The notes under the pieces: generated by a model
The model's input: the letters and a program-made list of their open reading frames with translations, nothing else
Told to the model about the DNA's origin: nothing
Databases searched by the model: none
Position numbers and translations under genes: made by a program
DNA from: Ceratotherium simum simum
Lineage: Eukaryota; Chordata; Mammalia; Perissodactyla; Rhinocerotidae
Reading direction: 5' to 3'
NCBI RefSeq assembly: GCF_000283155.1
Contig: NW_004454163.1
Span: forward strand, 27,780,750-27,844,749
Length of the DNA stretch: 64,000 nt
In this document: positions 1 to 10,945 of the stretch, piece by piece
Position numbering within the stretch: the stretch's first letter is position 1
Layout of the letters: each line of letters begins with the position of its first letter

Positions 1-254
1 CTCACTCCTTATTAGGTTCCCCATTCGACTTTCTCTTCACATTGAGTTCCGTAGTTAGGGAACTTTTGGTTCCTGGGCAGCTCAAGGTCATCTGAGGGCA
101 AGGTTTTCATCTTCTGAGCATGCTCCAGCTGCATGACTTGCAATTTTTGCTCGTTGCCCCTGCCAAACAACTGTGATTGACATTTCATTATTGATACAAT
201 AGGCTACAATAGGGCCAGTACGAATTGGTCTATGATGGTTACACTTACCGTGTG

Positions 255-440
255 CCAGACAGGATTATCTCATTTAGTCTTCACAACGACTCTTTGAAAT
301 AGGTACTAAACAACCTTTTGAATTAGATGCTATTAATATCCCCATTTTATAGTTGAGGGAAATGAGGCTCAGAGGAGTTGAGTGAATTCCTCAAGATCCC
401 GCAGCTAGTGACGCCAGGCATATGACCCTAGAGGCTGTGC
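255..440 (-). repeat. MIR SINE, degenerate
   Basis: The stretch reads as the reverse complement of the MIR core: a low-count region-like 'catttagtcttcacaacgac', then 'ccccattttatagttgaggg' and 'aaatgaggctcagaggagtt'. This is the usual MIR order on the minus strand. It is old and diverged. Bases 1-254 hold nothing I recognise. Confidence 0.8.
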
Positions 441-1615
441 GCTCACCACTACTTATTATTAACAGTGGCTCTTCCTGCCTTGCAGTTTTGTGATAAGAAG
501 GAAATGAGACAACATCTGTAAGAACCTCTTGAAAAAGTTAAACCACCATATAAAGGGAAGGAAGTGTGCTATATTTTTTCAAGCTAGTAGGAGACCCCAC
601 TTTCTGTCATCCCTGTCTGGTTACTGTTTCTGTTCAAGTTATCTGGTCAAATTATTTAATCAAAGTCATCAAATAAGATAGGATCAAAGAAAAACAAATT
701 TATAAGTCTGAAGCACAAACTCACAAATAGAAGCCACAAGACGAACCTGAAGTACAGGCTGATAAGTCCAGGCAATAAAATAAGCCCTCCTTCCCCACTG
801 CAGTCACAGACCCTGCCCCTCCCCGAACCCTGGAATAACAACCTAGAGACGTGCTATGATGCTGCAGGGACTGGTCAGAATCCAACCCCAGGGCTTCCCT
901 CAGCAAATGGAGTGTTTTCTTCCACTTATAATTCTCTCTTCTTCTTCATTCTCCTTTCTCTCTCATTGTCTAATTCTCCCTCTCTATCTTCTTGCCTTTT
1001 TCCCTCTTTGTGAGGAAGACTGTTGTCCACCAACATCCATTTTCTCCTTTGTTCACAATAGCAGACTCTTAATAGCTAGGCACATGGATGCCCAGCTGGA
1101 TGCCATTTCCCAGCCTCCCTTGCAGGTGTGGCCATGTGACCAAGCTCCCACCAACAGAAGATGAGCAGAAGTGGGTGTGCCACCACCTGGGACACATGAC
1201 AGCTGGTGTGCCGGCTTCCTTCGCTCTTCCTTCTTCCTGAAGCCTGGAACATGGACGTGGCAGAGGCCCATCCTTGAGCATCCATCCATACAATGACAAT
1301 GCCATAAGAGAAAACAGAAGGGAGCTTTGCTGAAACCAGTCACGTGAGAGTGAGAGCAGCTTCTTTGTTTCTCCCTTGTTCTGTTGTTGAGTCTCTTTGC
1401 TATGGCAGCCTCGCGTGGTCCTGATGAATACAGCCTCCCCCTTGCCTTGTCCTCCCTCTACCGCTTCACACGTTTCTTTCTTCTTCATCTTCACCTTCCA
1501 TCCACCTGCAAGGTTCTAGGATCAGCTGTACTTGGGACTTGTTGGCAATCACATAAACGCTGGGGCTCTCTTCACCCTAATTAATAGAAAGTTAAGAGAA
1601 TGTGAACCTAATTGT
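441..1615. other. Intergenic, no gene recognised
   Basis: Open frames of 60-140 codons occur on both strands here, but none has recognisable domains, splice-bounded structure or conserved-looking composition. The part near 1070-1370 has the texture of an old mammalian interspersed repeat (a 'gatgccatttcccagcctcc'-type string), but I cannot assign it to a family. Confidence 0.6.
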
Positions 1616-2062
1616 CTTTGTCTCAGAAGACCAATCTCAAACAACTATTAAAACTGAATTTTTTCTAATTATAAAGGAAACACTGGAACTAATAAGGGAT
1701 TATAGTAGGGTTGCAGGATACAAGATTAATAAACAAAAATAAATTGTTATCCAATATAGCAGCAATGAACAAGTGGAGTTTGAAATTAAAAACACAATAC
1801 CATTTACATTAGCACTCAGAAAAATGAAATACTTAGGTATAAAGCTAACAAAGTATGTACAAAATATGAGAAAAACTATAAAACTCTGGTGAAAGAAATC
1901 AAAGAACTAAATAAATGGAGAGATACTCCATGTTCATGCATAGGAAGACTCAATATTTTTAAGATTTTAGTTCCTCCTATTTAGATTCTTGATTATATAG
2001 ATTCAATGCAGTTCTAACAAAGTCCCAGCATGTTATTTTGTGGATATTGACAAACTGATTCT

Positions 2063-2297
2063 TTTTGTTTGTTTGTTTGTTTTTGCATTATTTACTCATT
2101 ACCTTCACTGTGATACAAGAGGACTATTAATGATAGGTGGTATTTACTGACCACTTAGGTTGGGCCCCTCCATAGCCTGTGCTGAAACCACCTCTCTCCC
2201 TCCTGGCCTTCCTCTTCCTCTCAGGTTGGGGAGCCCAGGCTGGTGGTTTGAGGGCCATCACCCTGCAGAGGTCCACAGACTTTCATAGAGGCAACCA
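2063..2297 (-). pseudogene. Retrocopy-like insert, 3'UTR type, inside L1
   Basis: The L1 text breaks at 2062 and resumes at 2298. The 13-base string acaaactgattct (2050-2062) is repeated as acaaactaattct (2298-2310), a TSD with one change. The insert begins with an interrupted T tract (2063-2085), which is an A-rich tail on the minus strand. Just upstream of that tail on the minus strand is 'gagtaaataatgcaaa', which contains an AGTAAA polyadenylation-signal variant. The body is non-repetitive, moderately GC-rich and unlike any SINE I know. These are the hallmarks of a 5'-truncated processed mRNA copied by L1 machinery. The parent gene was not identified. An unfamiliar SINE or a transduced flank is the alternative. 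Confidence 0.6.
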
Positions 2298-2414
2298 ACA
2301 AACTAATTCTAAAGTTTACATGGAAAGGCAAAAGATCCAGAATACACAACACAGTATTGAAGGAGAGGAACAAAGTTGGAAGACTGACACTACCCAACTT
2401 CAAGACTTACTACA

Positions 2415-2841
2415 GGGCCGGCCTGGTGGTGCAAGCAGTTAAGTGCGCGTGCTCCGCTGCGGCGGCCTGGGGTTCGCCGGTACGGATCCCGGGCACGCAC
2501 AGATGCACCCCTTGTCCAGCCATGCTGTGGCGGCGTCCCATATAAAGTGGAGGAAGATGGGCACAGATGTTAGCCCAGGGCCAGTCTTCCTCAGCAAAAA
2601 GAGGAGGATTGGCCGATGTTAGCTCAGGGCTGATCTTCNNNNNNNNNNNNNNNNNNNNNNNNNNNNNNNNNNNNNNNNNNNNNNNNNNNNNNNNNNNNNN
2701 NNNNNNNNNNNNNNNNNNNNNNNNNNNNNNNNNNNNNNGTGGAGGAAGATGGGCACAGATGTTAGCCCAGGGCCAGTCTTCCTCAGCAAAAAGAGGAGGA
2801 TTGGCAGATGTTAGCTCAGGGCCGATCTTCTTCACAAAAAA
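2415..2841 (+). mobile_element. ERE SINE (equine repetitive element) with assembly gap
   Basis: The tRNA-like head is 'gggccggcctggtggtgcaa', followed by a pol III B-box-like 'gtacggatcccg' and the ERE body ('ggaagatgggcacagatgtt', 'gatgttagctcagggctgat') and an A-rich tail. It is bounded by a perfect 13-base TSD, aagacttactaca, at 2402-2414 and 2842-2854. Positions 2639-2738 are exactly 100 N. The apparent length exceeds that of a normal ERE only because of the gap and a duplicated 92-bp segment around it. Confidence 0.93.
2639..2738. other. Assembly gap, 100 N
   Basis: Exactly 100 undetermined bases, the customary placeholder for a gap of unknown size. The 92 bp before it (2547-2638) and the 92 bp after it (2739-2830) are the same ERE segment with two visible differences, so the two contigs probably overlap. 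Confidence 0.97.
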
Positions 2842-4729
2842 AAGACTTACTACAAAGCTACAGTATTCAAGACAGTGTGGTACTGGCAAAAGAACAGACA
2901 AATAGATCAATGGAACAGAATAAGGAGCCCAGAAATAGAAGCACATAAATATAGTCAACTGATCTTTGACAAAGGAGCAAAGTCAATACAACAGAGCAAA
3001 GATAATCTCTTCAACAAATGGTGCTGGAACATGTGCACTTTCACATGAAAAATATGACTCTAGATACAAACTTTACACCCTTCTCAAAAATTAACTCAAA
3101 ATGGATCACAGACCTAAATGTAAAATACAAAACTATAAAACTCCCAGAAGACAACATAGGAGAAACTCTAAACGGCCTTGGCTTTGGTGATGACGTTTTA
3201 GATACAGCACCAAAGGCAGAATTCATGAAAGAAATAATTGATAAGCTGGACTTCATTAAAATTAAAAATTTCTGTTTTGTGAAAGACATTGTCAAGAGAA
3301 TAAGAGGACAAGCCACAGACTGGGAGAAAATATTTGCAAAAGACACATCTGATAAAGGACTGTTATCAAAAATATACAAAGGAGTCTTAAAACTCAACAA
3401 GAAGAAAACAAACAACCTGATTAAAAAATAGGCCAAAGACAGACACCTCACCATAGCAGATACACAGATGGCAAATAAGTATACAAAAAGATGCTTCACA
3501 TCATTTGTCATCAGGGAAATGCAAATTAAAACAACAGCGAGATACCACTATACATCTATTAGAATGGTCAAAATCTGGAACACTGACAATACCATATGCT
3601 GGCAAGGATATGGAACAAAAGGAACTCTCATTCATTGTTGGTGGGAATACAAAATGGTACAGCCACTTTGCAAGACAGTTTGGCAGCTTCCTACAAAACT
3701 AAACGTACTCTTACCATAAGATCTGGCAATTTTGCTCCTTGGTATTTACCGAAAGGTGTTGAAAACCTAAGCCCACACAAAAACCTGTTCATGGATATTT
3801 ATAGCATTTTTATTCATAATTGCCAGCACTTGGAAGCAACCAAGATATCCTTCAGTAGGTGAATGGATAAATAAACTGTGGTACATCCAGACAATGGAAT
3901 ATTATTCAGTGCTAAAAAAAAAAATGATCTAGCAAGCTATGAAAAGACATGGAGAAATCTTAAAAGCATATTACTAAGTGAAAGAAGTCAATTTGAAAAG
4001 GCTACATACTGTATGATTCCAACTATTTGACATTCTGGAAAAGGCAAAACTATGGAGACAGTAAAAAAATCAATGGTTGCCAGAGGTTAGTGGGGTGGGA
4101 GGAATAGGTGGAGCACAGAGGATTTTTAGGGCAGTTAAACTACTCTGTATGATGCTATAAAAGTGGATACATGTCATTATACATTTGTCCCAACCCATAG
4201 AAAGTACAACACCAAGAGTGAATGCTAGTATAAACTATGGACTCTGGGTGATAATGATGTGTCAATGTAGGTTTATCAGTTGTAACAAATGTACCACTCT
4301 GGTGGGGGACGTTGATAATGGGCGAGGCTCTACATGTGTAGGGGCAGGGTATGGTATACGGGAACTCTCTGTATCTTTGCTCAATATTGCTGTGAATCTA
4401 AAACTGCTCTCAAAAAGTCCTTAAAAAGAAGCAACACGTATTCTCAATTCAGAAGACTTGGAGAGACTAATGGAAGCTAAGAAAAAAGAAATGAACCAAA
4501 GGAAAAATCACTCACAATTCTACTACCCAAAGGGGGTGGAAAAGATGAGTGTTACCATTTTGGCGTGTATACTTCCAGGATCTTTTTCTATGTACACATT
4601 CACTTTTCCCCCCTAAACAAATTTAAATGTCTGTTTAAATTGGCTTCTGGAGTAATTTTATCACTTCGTGCCTTAATATATCCATGTTTCAGTTGTTGAT
4701 TTTCACATTACAAAACAAATGATGACTCT

Positions 4730-4988
4730 TTTTTATTTTTTTTTATGAGGAAGATCGACCCTGAGCTAACATCTGCCAATCCTCCTTTTTTTTTTTTTTT
4801 TATTTTGCTGAGGAAGACTGGCCCTGGGCTAACGTCCATGCCCATCTTCCTCTACTTCATATGGGACGCCGCCACAGCATGGCTTGACAAGCGGTGCGCC
4901 GGTGCACGCCCGGGATCCTAACCGGCAAACCCTTGGCTGCCGCAGCGGAGCGCACTCGCTTAACCGCTTGCGCCACTGGGCCGGCCCC
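4730..4988 (-). mobile_element. ERE SINE
   Basis: A reverse-oriented ERE. It has a T-rich tail at the left, 'gaggaagatcgaccctgagc', 'ctgaggaagactggccctgg' and a tRNA-like head ending in 'ccactgggccggcccc'. A perfect 13-base TSD, aaatgatgactct, lies at 4717-4729 and 4989-5001. An internal poly-T run near 4784-4802 marks an expanded A stretch in the element body. Confidence 0.93.
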
Positions 4989-5001
4989 AAATGATGACTC
5001 T

Positions 5002-5758
5002 GAAAGCATATGATAGGAATGTGTTTTTCTTTGGTATTTGAAAAAAATATGCCTATGAGTTCACATAAAAAAGAAAAACATCCCTCAATAATGGCATGCA
5101 TATAAGAAAATTAAATTAATGTTGATATTTAAAAAATGTCCTTTAATAGAGTTTATGAGAGATCCATGTTTATTTATTTAATGTATGTGCCAATATAAGT
5201 ACTTAGTATTTTCTGACTCAACAATTAGAGACAGACACATTTGCTCTATATAATCCAGGCAGAGTCTGTCTGACGGCTGGCCGTGTGGGTGGAGATGTGC
5301 TGGCTGCTTATGAATTCAGTAACACCAATTTGAATGCAATTTCCTGGTGTTTCTCTGGTCATCCAGCTTCCTCACATGTCTTCTGTGCTGTATCTTCTTG
5401 AAGTGGAAAAATGCTCTTTGTGCATATGCAGAGGAACGAGCTGCCTAATTCTCTAACCTGTAGACCAGCAGGAACCTGCACCTTGACCTAAATATGAGGA
5501 GAGGGAAACTCGATTCCTTTCATCCCACTGTGGACATGAGTGTAATCAACATCCAATAATCAATTTCTAGTGTGATCTGCTTGGGTCCACCACAACAAAA
5601 AGAGAGCTTTTACCTGCTGCTGTGAACAGGGAGAGTGGGTTTGGTTAAGCAACATGGGGGATGTTTTCCAGAGGGGAGGGGAGGAGGGTGATATTTTTAT
5701 CAGGTGTGGAAGTGAGCCTATTAAGGAGTCAAGGTGGACTGGGGACCTACCATGTATC
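5002..5758. other. Intergenic, no gene recognised
   Basis: AT-rich on the left and more mixed on the right. I see no exon-like open frame with splice signals, no RNA gene and no repeat that I can name. Confidence 0.6.
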
Positions 5759-5759
5759 T

Positions 5760-5950
5760 AAAGATGTGCTAATCCCTTTAGACTGATTATTTTACCTAAA
5801 CCAACCCAAAGTCACTACTATTATTTCCATAATATAGTTGAGGAAAGTGAGACTTGGAGAGGTTAAGTAACTTGCCCAAGGTCACATAGCTAGTAACTGA
5901 CAGAGAAGGGTTTGAACCAAGGCCAGTAGATTCTTGGGCCTTTGCTCTTA
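5760..5950 (-). repeat. MIR SINE
   Basis: The core reads in reverse as 'ggttaagtaacttgcccaag' and 'gtcacatagctagtaactga', preceded by a reverse MIR left half with 'atttccataatatagttgag'. This is a well-preserved MIR core on the minus strand. Confidence 0.88.
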
Positions 5951-6465
5951 ATCAGTACTCAAACAAAGGGTGGAAGGCAGTCCTTACGGCAGTAGATTCC
6001 AGGCCTTGAGAACCAAGATGCTCAAGGAAGCTTTGTAGTGACGGAACAGAGGCTGCGGCCAATTGGGCTGTTCCATTCCACTTGATACCTGTCCCTTGAC
6101 TACAGGAACATCATCCTCACTTACCTCCTCCTGCAGTGAGCTCTTGGGGCTCTCAGAGCCCTTCTGTGGCCTAACCCTCTACTTGGTGTTCCATGGAGTG
6201 GGCTCAGTGCCAGTGACCAGTGGGAGACCAGCCAGTGGACATACTAAATGCACTTGAACTCTCCCTTTGCAGATTTCTCTAAGGAGAGTGGGAGAGAGAG
6301 GAGCCTTCCACACAGCAGGCCCAGGGACTCTCCCTGATCTCAGAAGGCTGTTTCTGGGACATCTGACCGTTGGTTCTTGGGCCAGGGGATTTAGCCCACA
6401 TGTAGGAAAAAACTAGGAACCAGAAATGTGAGGTTTGAGGTCACCACATTAATGAGGCTATTTTT

Positions 6466-6706
6466 TTTTTTTTTGAGGAAGATTAGCCCTGAGCTAACAT
6501 ACGATTCCAATCCTCCTCTTTTTGCTGAGGAAGACTGGCCCTGGGCTAACATTGGTGCCCATCTTCCTCTACTTTATATGGGACACCTGCCACAGCGTGG
6601 CTTGACAAGTGGGGCATTGGTCGGCGCCCAGGATCCAAACCTGTGAACCCTAGGCTGCCGAAGTGGAGTGCGCAAACTTTAACCACTATGCCACTGGGCC
6701 GTCCCC
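6466..6706 (-). mobile_element. ERE SINE
   Basis: A reverse-oriented ERE with a T-run tail at the left and 'gaggaagattagccctgagc', 'ctgaggaagactggccctgg' and 'ccactgggccgtcccc' at the head. A 16-base TSD, taatgaggctattttt, lies at about 6450-6465 and 6707-6722. The head carries several substitutions, so this copy is somewhat older than the one at 4730. Confidence 0.92.
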
Positions 6707-6957
6707 TAATGAGGCTATTTTTGAAAAAGGATCTAAAAGTTGGAATTTGGTTAAAGCCCAAAGCCTTGACCCCTGAATGCATAGCTTGCTTCTCCAGTGA
6801 GAGAATATATTCCTGGGAGGCGAAATATTTCTTCTCCTTGAATTACATGCTCTTCACCCCCTCTCAACACCCAGAATCTATCTAATTCATTAAGTGGCAC
6901 TGGACAGTTTCATTCAGCTTGTCGTTTATCTCTCATATATATGTCAATGCCTTTTGT

Positions 6958-7423
6958 ATCAGCTTCCTAGGGTGGCTGTAACAAAGTGCCATGGACTGGA
7001 TGTCTTAAACAACAGAAATGTATTCTCTCACAGTTCTGGAGGCTGGAAGTCTGAGATCAAAGTGTCAGGCGGGTTGGTTCCTTCTGGGGCTATGAGGGAG
7101 AATCTGTTCCATCCTCTCCCCTAGCTTCTGGAGGTTTGCCAGCAATCTGGCATTCCTTGACTCCTGCTGCATCACCCCGATCTCTGCCTTCATCTTCTGT
7201 GGCGTTCTCCCTGTGTGAGTGTCTGTGTCCAAATTTCCCCTTTCTATAAGGACAGCAGTCATACTGGATTATGAGCCACCCTACTCCAGCATGACTTCAT
7301 CGTAACTAATTATTTTTGTAATGACCCTGTTTCCAAATAAGGCCACATTCTGAGGTTCTGGGGGTAAGGACATCAACATGAATTTGTGGGAAGGAACTGA
7401 CACCAGTTCAACGCATAACACCT
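6958..7423 (-). mobile_element. MaLR-type solitary LTR (MLT1-like)
   Basis: It reads in reverse as a MaLR LTR, beginning with 'tgtatcagcttcctagggtg', then 'cacagttctggaggctggaa' and ending with the 'taatgaccctgtttccaaat' block. The same motifs in sense orientation occur at 10486-10945 and 25688-26144. No internal ORFs flank it. Subfamily assignment needs a library search. Confidence 0.75.
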
Positions 7424-10320
7424 TTCAAAACTTTACATTTCTAATAAGCCATTTCCAGAGGCTCTCTGAGACAATATTTTCCACTATGAAAGAAGAGGTG
7501 TATTGAAGAAATCTTTAAAAAAAATGGTGCAACTGCTGTCCAGAAGATAGCTGCCACTCAAGACATTAAAATGCAAAATTGCTCCACGAGAACATCATTC
7601 CTTTCATGCTGCAAGATGACACAGCCACCTTTGGCATGGGAACTGAGTGCACTTTCATCCTCAAAGTCTATTATTTTTGCGATGCATTTCGAAATAGGTG
7701 GTAGAAACAGCTGCTCTGGTGTGAATTGGCTCCCCACCTCACTCCAGCTCCACTGTCTGCTCAAAGACACCAGAAGGAAAGCACTTTGCTCTTCTCCCTG
7801 GATGGAAGCGCCCAGTCTCAGCATTTCAGCCTCAGATCTACTAAGGGGCAGGTTGCAGCAGGGCCCTGAGGAAGGGAGTCGTTCTTGTTTGGTCCCACAT
7901 GCTCTCCTGTGTCATGTGCAGAATTCCGACACACTATTGTTTGGAGGGTCCTCTACATGTAGTGTGGCTGCAGATGAACCATGCCAGGCAGGCCGGTGGG
8001 ATGGGAAAACTGGAAGGCCACGAAGGGTTAACCTTTATGGGCAGCCCGACTATGAAGGCTAAATGGGGCTCAGCTTACAGACACAGCATGGAGAATAGGA
8101 GGACAGTGTGCAAAGGACAAGCTGTCCCTCTTTTTAATTGGAAGAATCGATGGCTCTTGGGGATAATGACGTTTCCTTTTGCTTCTTCTGCCTATCGGGT
8201 CCCAGAGACTATGCACTTTCTCTTGCACAGTTCTCATCATTGACACTTTCCGGCAATACCCCTTTCTAAAATCTAATCAAAGAGCTATGGGGCACCAGAG
8301 AGAGATGATATAGGAGGGACTGGACCCCATGGATGGCTGAGAGGCCCCATTCAGAGTAAGGCTGAAGGTTCATTTGGGCACATGAGGCTGCTTCCAACTC
8401 CACTCACGTGGCCTGGCTGTGTGCTAAGGAATGGAGGGGATCAAGGTGAAGACTGGTGTCCACAACCTGCCTTCATCCCTTCCATTGCCGTATCTTCATG
8501 TCCAGGTGAATACAGCTACCCACCTCCATTGTCTTGACTCTTCCCTGAGAAAGAGCTCTAGAAAAGTTCCTCTGATGGGCAAATGTTTGCCTTGGGGTCA
8601 AGGCCTTCTTGTTTTTTGCTTCTGGGGTCATTTGTCTATTCAACAACAGTGCACGTGATATCGCACTGGGGCTGTGGCCAGACTTCTCCTCGGTTTCCGG
8701 ACATGCTTCTCCTGAATCCTCAGGGAAGTCTGGCTGGCCTCCTGATTATCCAGGATTCCTATTGTTTTTCAATTCCCAACTGCCCTGCCTTTCTCTCCCA
8801 TGTCCATGTTCTTCTCCGGGTTCTGTCTCTTAATTTTCTGCCTGGTTTGTCTCAAATCCCCTCATTCCTGTGGAGTTCTGGTTGTTAATCTGGTTTTGAT
8901 CATCCCATTGCTCAGGAGAGAGTCTTTCTAGAAGCTATATACTGACCAGGAATATTAAAGGTAGGAATAGGCACCAGTGCAGAGGTCAGACATAGGTACA
9001 CAGGTTGAAGGAGAGTCAAGCATGGGTGGGGAAGGGCCTTGGTTAGGAAGAAAATGTCAACAATCAATGGTGAAATCTGAGCCAAAGAAATGGTAAAATC
9101 CCAAGTCTGAGAAAAACCCAAGACAAGAGCCAGCTGGGGCTGGTGTGAATGTAAACCACATGTATTGAATCTGGATGAAATGGGTAGAGAGACATCTGCT
9201 AAAGTTGGGTGGATTCTGAAGGCCTAAGGTGGTATTTGAAGCCTGGCATCTACATCAGCCTGGCCAATCTCTTCTATGAGCATGTGCTTCTAATTCCAGA
9301 CCTTTCAATGGGCACCTGAAGACTGGATCTGTCTCAGCTCCCTCTTCCCAAGGCTCTTATGGGTCCTGCCTCACCTTGGGCATCATTGAGAAAGGCATCT
9401 GATTTACATAACTAGGTTGGCCTTGTCCATGCAAAATAATTTAGTTAAATTGTGTTGGAACTGGGATTCTTCTCAGTGGAAGGTCTTTGTGGTTACGTGG
9501 ATGCTTTGGGCAGGAAAAACTTTGAATTATTGGGGGCCATGAATCTAACAGCCCACCAAGCCCCACAACCCAATGCTGAGCAACAGACTCCCACAGCCTT
9601 GTGGTCTGGATCCTAACTTCTCTCGACCTTGTTCCCTCTCTTCTGCTCCACCTCCTGGTCTCACTTTTCCAGATTCTTATGGCTGAACTGAATGACAGGC
9701 CCCAGAACTTTGCCTAGTTTATGAGTGTGGGGCAGACGCTGAAGACTTTTGATGTTTTCTGAACCATTTATATTGATTTTGTGGTAGCATGGGGTATAAT
9801 GAATGATATAGGCATGACAGGTCTACTCCTACCCTGTAAATCAGTGTGAAACAATGGAGACAATGATGGTTGGGATCAATAAAACATGAGTTGACTAATA
9901 GGAGAGAACTGGTGTGAAAGTGGAAGGAATCCTTCTCATATTTCTGATTGCAGAGTGTGGCTAGATAGCACATTACATTCTTTTTCACGGTGTATATTTC
10001 ACAGAAGGCTCTTACATAAATGACTCTGCTTGCTCCTCCATATAGCAGAGAGGGCTGGTAGTTATCCCACTTCACATCTGAGGGCCCTGAAGCTCAGGGT
10101 CACCCTGCTGGTTAGTACCTGACCAGGCTGAGATTGGACCCTGTTCTGATCTTAATGGAGGATTCTTTCCAGTATAATTTAGTGCTTTTCTTACATCAAT
10201 GTGTTTTTGTTTTTCTAAAGCAGTAGAATGTTTTCTTTAAACGGAAGTGGAACCCAGTAAATAAAACCATTAAAGGCCAAACTGACCTAGTTGTGATAGG
10301 GTGAGATGCTTGGAGTCCTG
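7424..10320. other. Intergenic, no gene recognised
   Basis: About 2.9 kb without recognisable repeats or genes. The longest open frame (7571-8062, + strand, 163 codons) has no domain, no signal peptide, no splice context and Ser/Leu/Cys-rich chance composition, so I do not call it. Single-copy intergenic sequence is the likeliest reading. Confidence 0.6.
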
Positions 10321-10480
10321 CGATTATTTAAAGAAATCTTAAATATATTTTGTGTGCCAAATATTATGCTAAACTATCAAATTCACTCCTCAGGGGTCCA
10401 CACAGGTAAGCATATTCTCCTAATTTTAGAGATAAGAAGCTGGGGATCTAAGAGGTTGAGAAACTTGTCCAGGTTACTCC
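10320..10480 (-). repeat. MIR SINE, degenerate
   Basis: A reverse MIR-like core: 'tcctaattttagagataaga', then 'aagaggttgagaaacttgtc'. It is diverged and directly abuts the MaLR LTR. Confidence 0.6.
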
Positions 10481-10485
10481 CCCTG

Positions 10486-10945
10486 TGTTATGAGCTGACT
10501 TGTGTCTCCCCAAATTCATATGTTGGAGTCCTTACCCTCAGTACCTCGGGATGTGATCTTATTTGGAAATAGAGTCATTGCAAAGGTAATTAGTTAAGAT
10601 TAGGTCATACTGGAGTTGGGTGGGCCCCTAATCTAATAGGACTGGTGACCTTATAAAAAGGGGAAATTTAGACACACACACACACGCATTATGCAACATG
10701 AAGGTGAAGGCAGAGATCAAGGTGATGCCTCAGAAGCCAAGGAATGCCCAAGATTGCCAGCAAACCTCCAGAAGCTAGGAGAGGGGCCTGGAACAGATTC
10801 TCTCTCAGGGCCCTCAGAAGGAATGAACCCTACTGACACCTTGATCTCGGACTTCTAGACTCCAGAACCATGACAGAAGAAATTTCTCTTGTGTAAGGCG
10901 CCCAGTCTGTGGTACTTTGGTACAGTAGCCCTAGCAAACTAATAC
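10486..10945 (+). mobile_element. MaLR-type solitary LTR (MLT1-like)
   Basis: A sense-oriented LTR. It starts 'tgttatgagctgacttgtgt', includes 'atgtgatcttatttggaaat' and 'ggtgaccttataaaaagggg', and ends 'gtagccctagcaaactaata'. The TATAAAA within 'ccttataaaaagg' is the usual LTR promoter position. A short (AC)n run lies at 10672-10685. No gag or pol was seen beside it. Confidence 0.78.

Larger units (their letters stand above)
1620..4430 (+). mobile_element. LINE-1, ORF2 3' half plus 3'UTR, with insertions
   Basis: A 5'-truncated, inactive L1 in sense orientation. Conserved ORF2 text starts near 1690 and continues through 'aatggaacagaataaggagc' near 2910. The C-terminal ORF2 part is readable at 3018-3431; this frame ends in a run rich in Lys and Asn with the motif DWEKIFAKDTSDKGLLSKIY, which is typical of the L1 ORF2 C-terminus. 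The 3'UTR continues to about 4430. Frameshifts and stops occur throughout. The element is interrupted by a retrocopy-like insert (2063-2297) and by an ERE SINE (2415-2841). Its 3' end is shared with the antisense copies at 26380-27150 and 43975-45660, so it belongs to the same old L1M-type lineage. Confidence 0.9.

Noticed and set aside
2410..2958. 182-codon frame across the N run
   Set aside because: It is ERE sequence on both sides of an assembly gap.
7571..8062. 163-codon + strand frame
   Set aside because: No domain, no splice or promoter context and chance-like composition.
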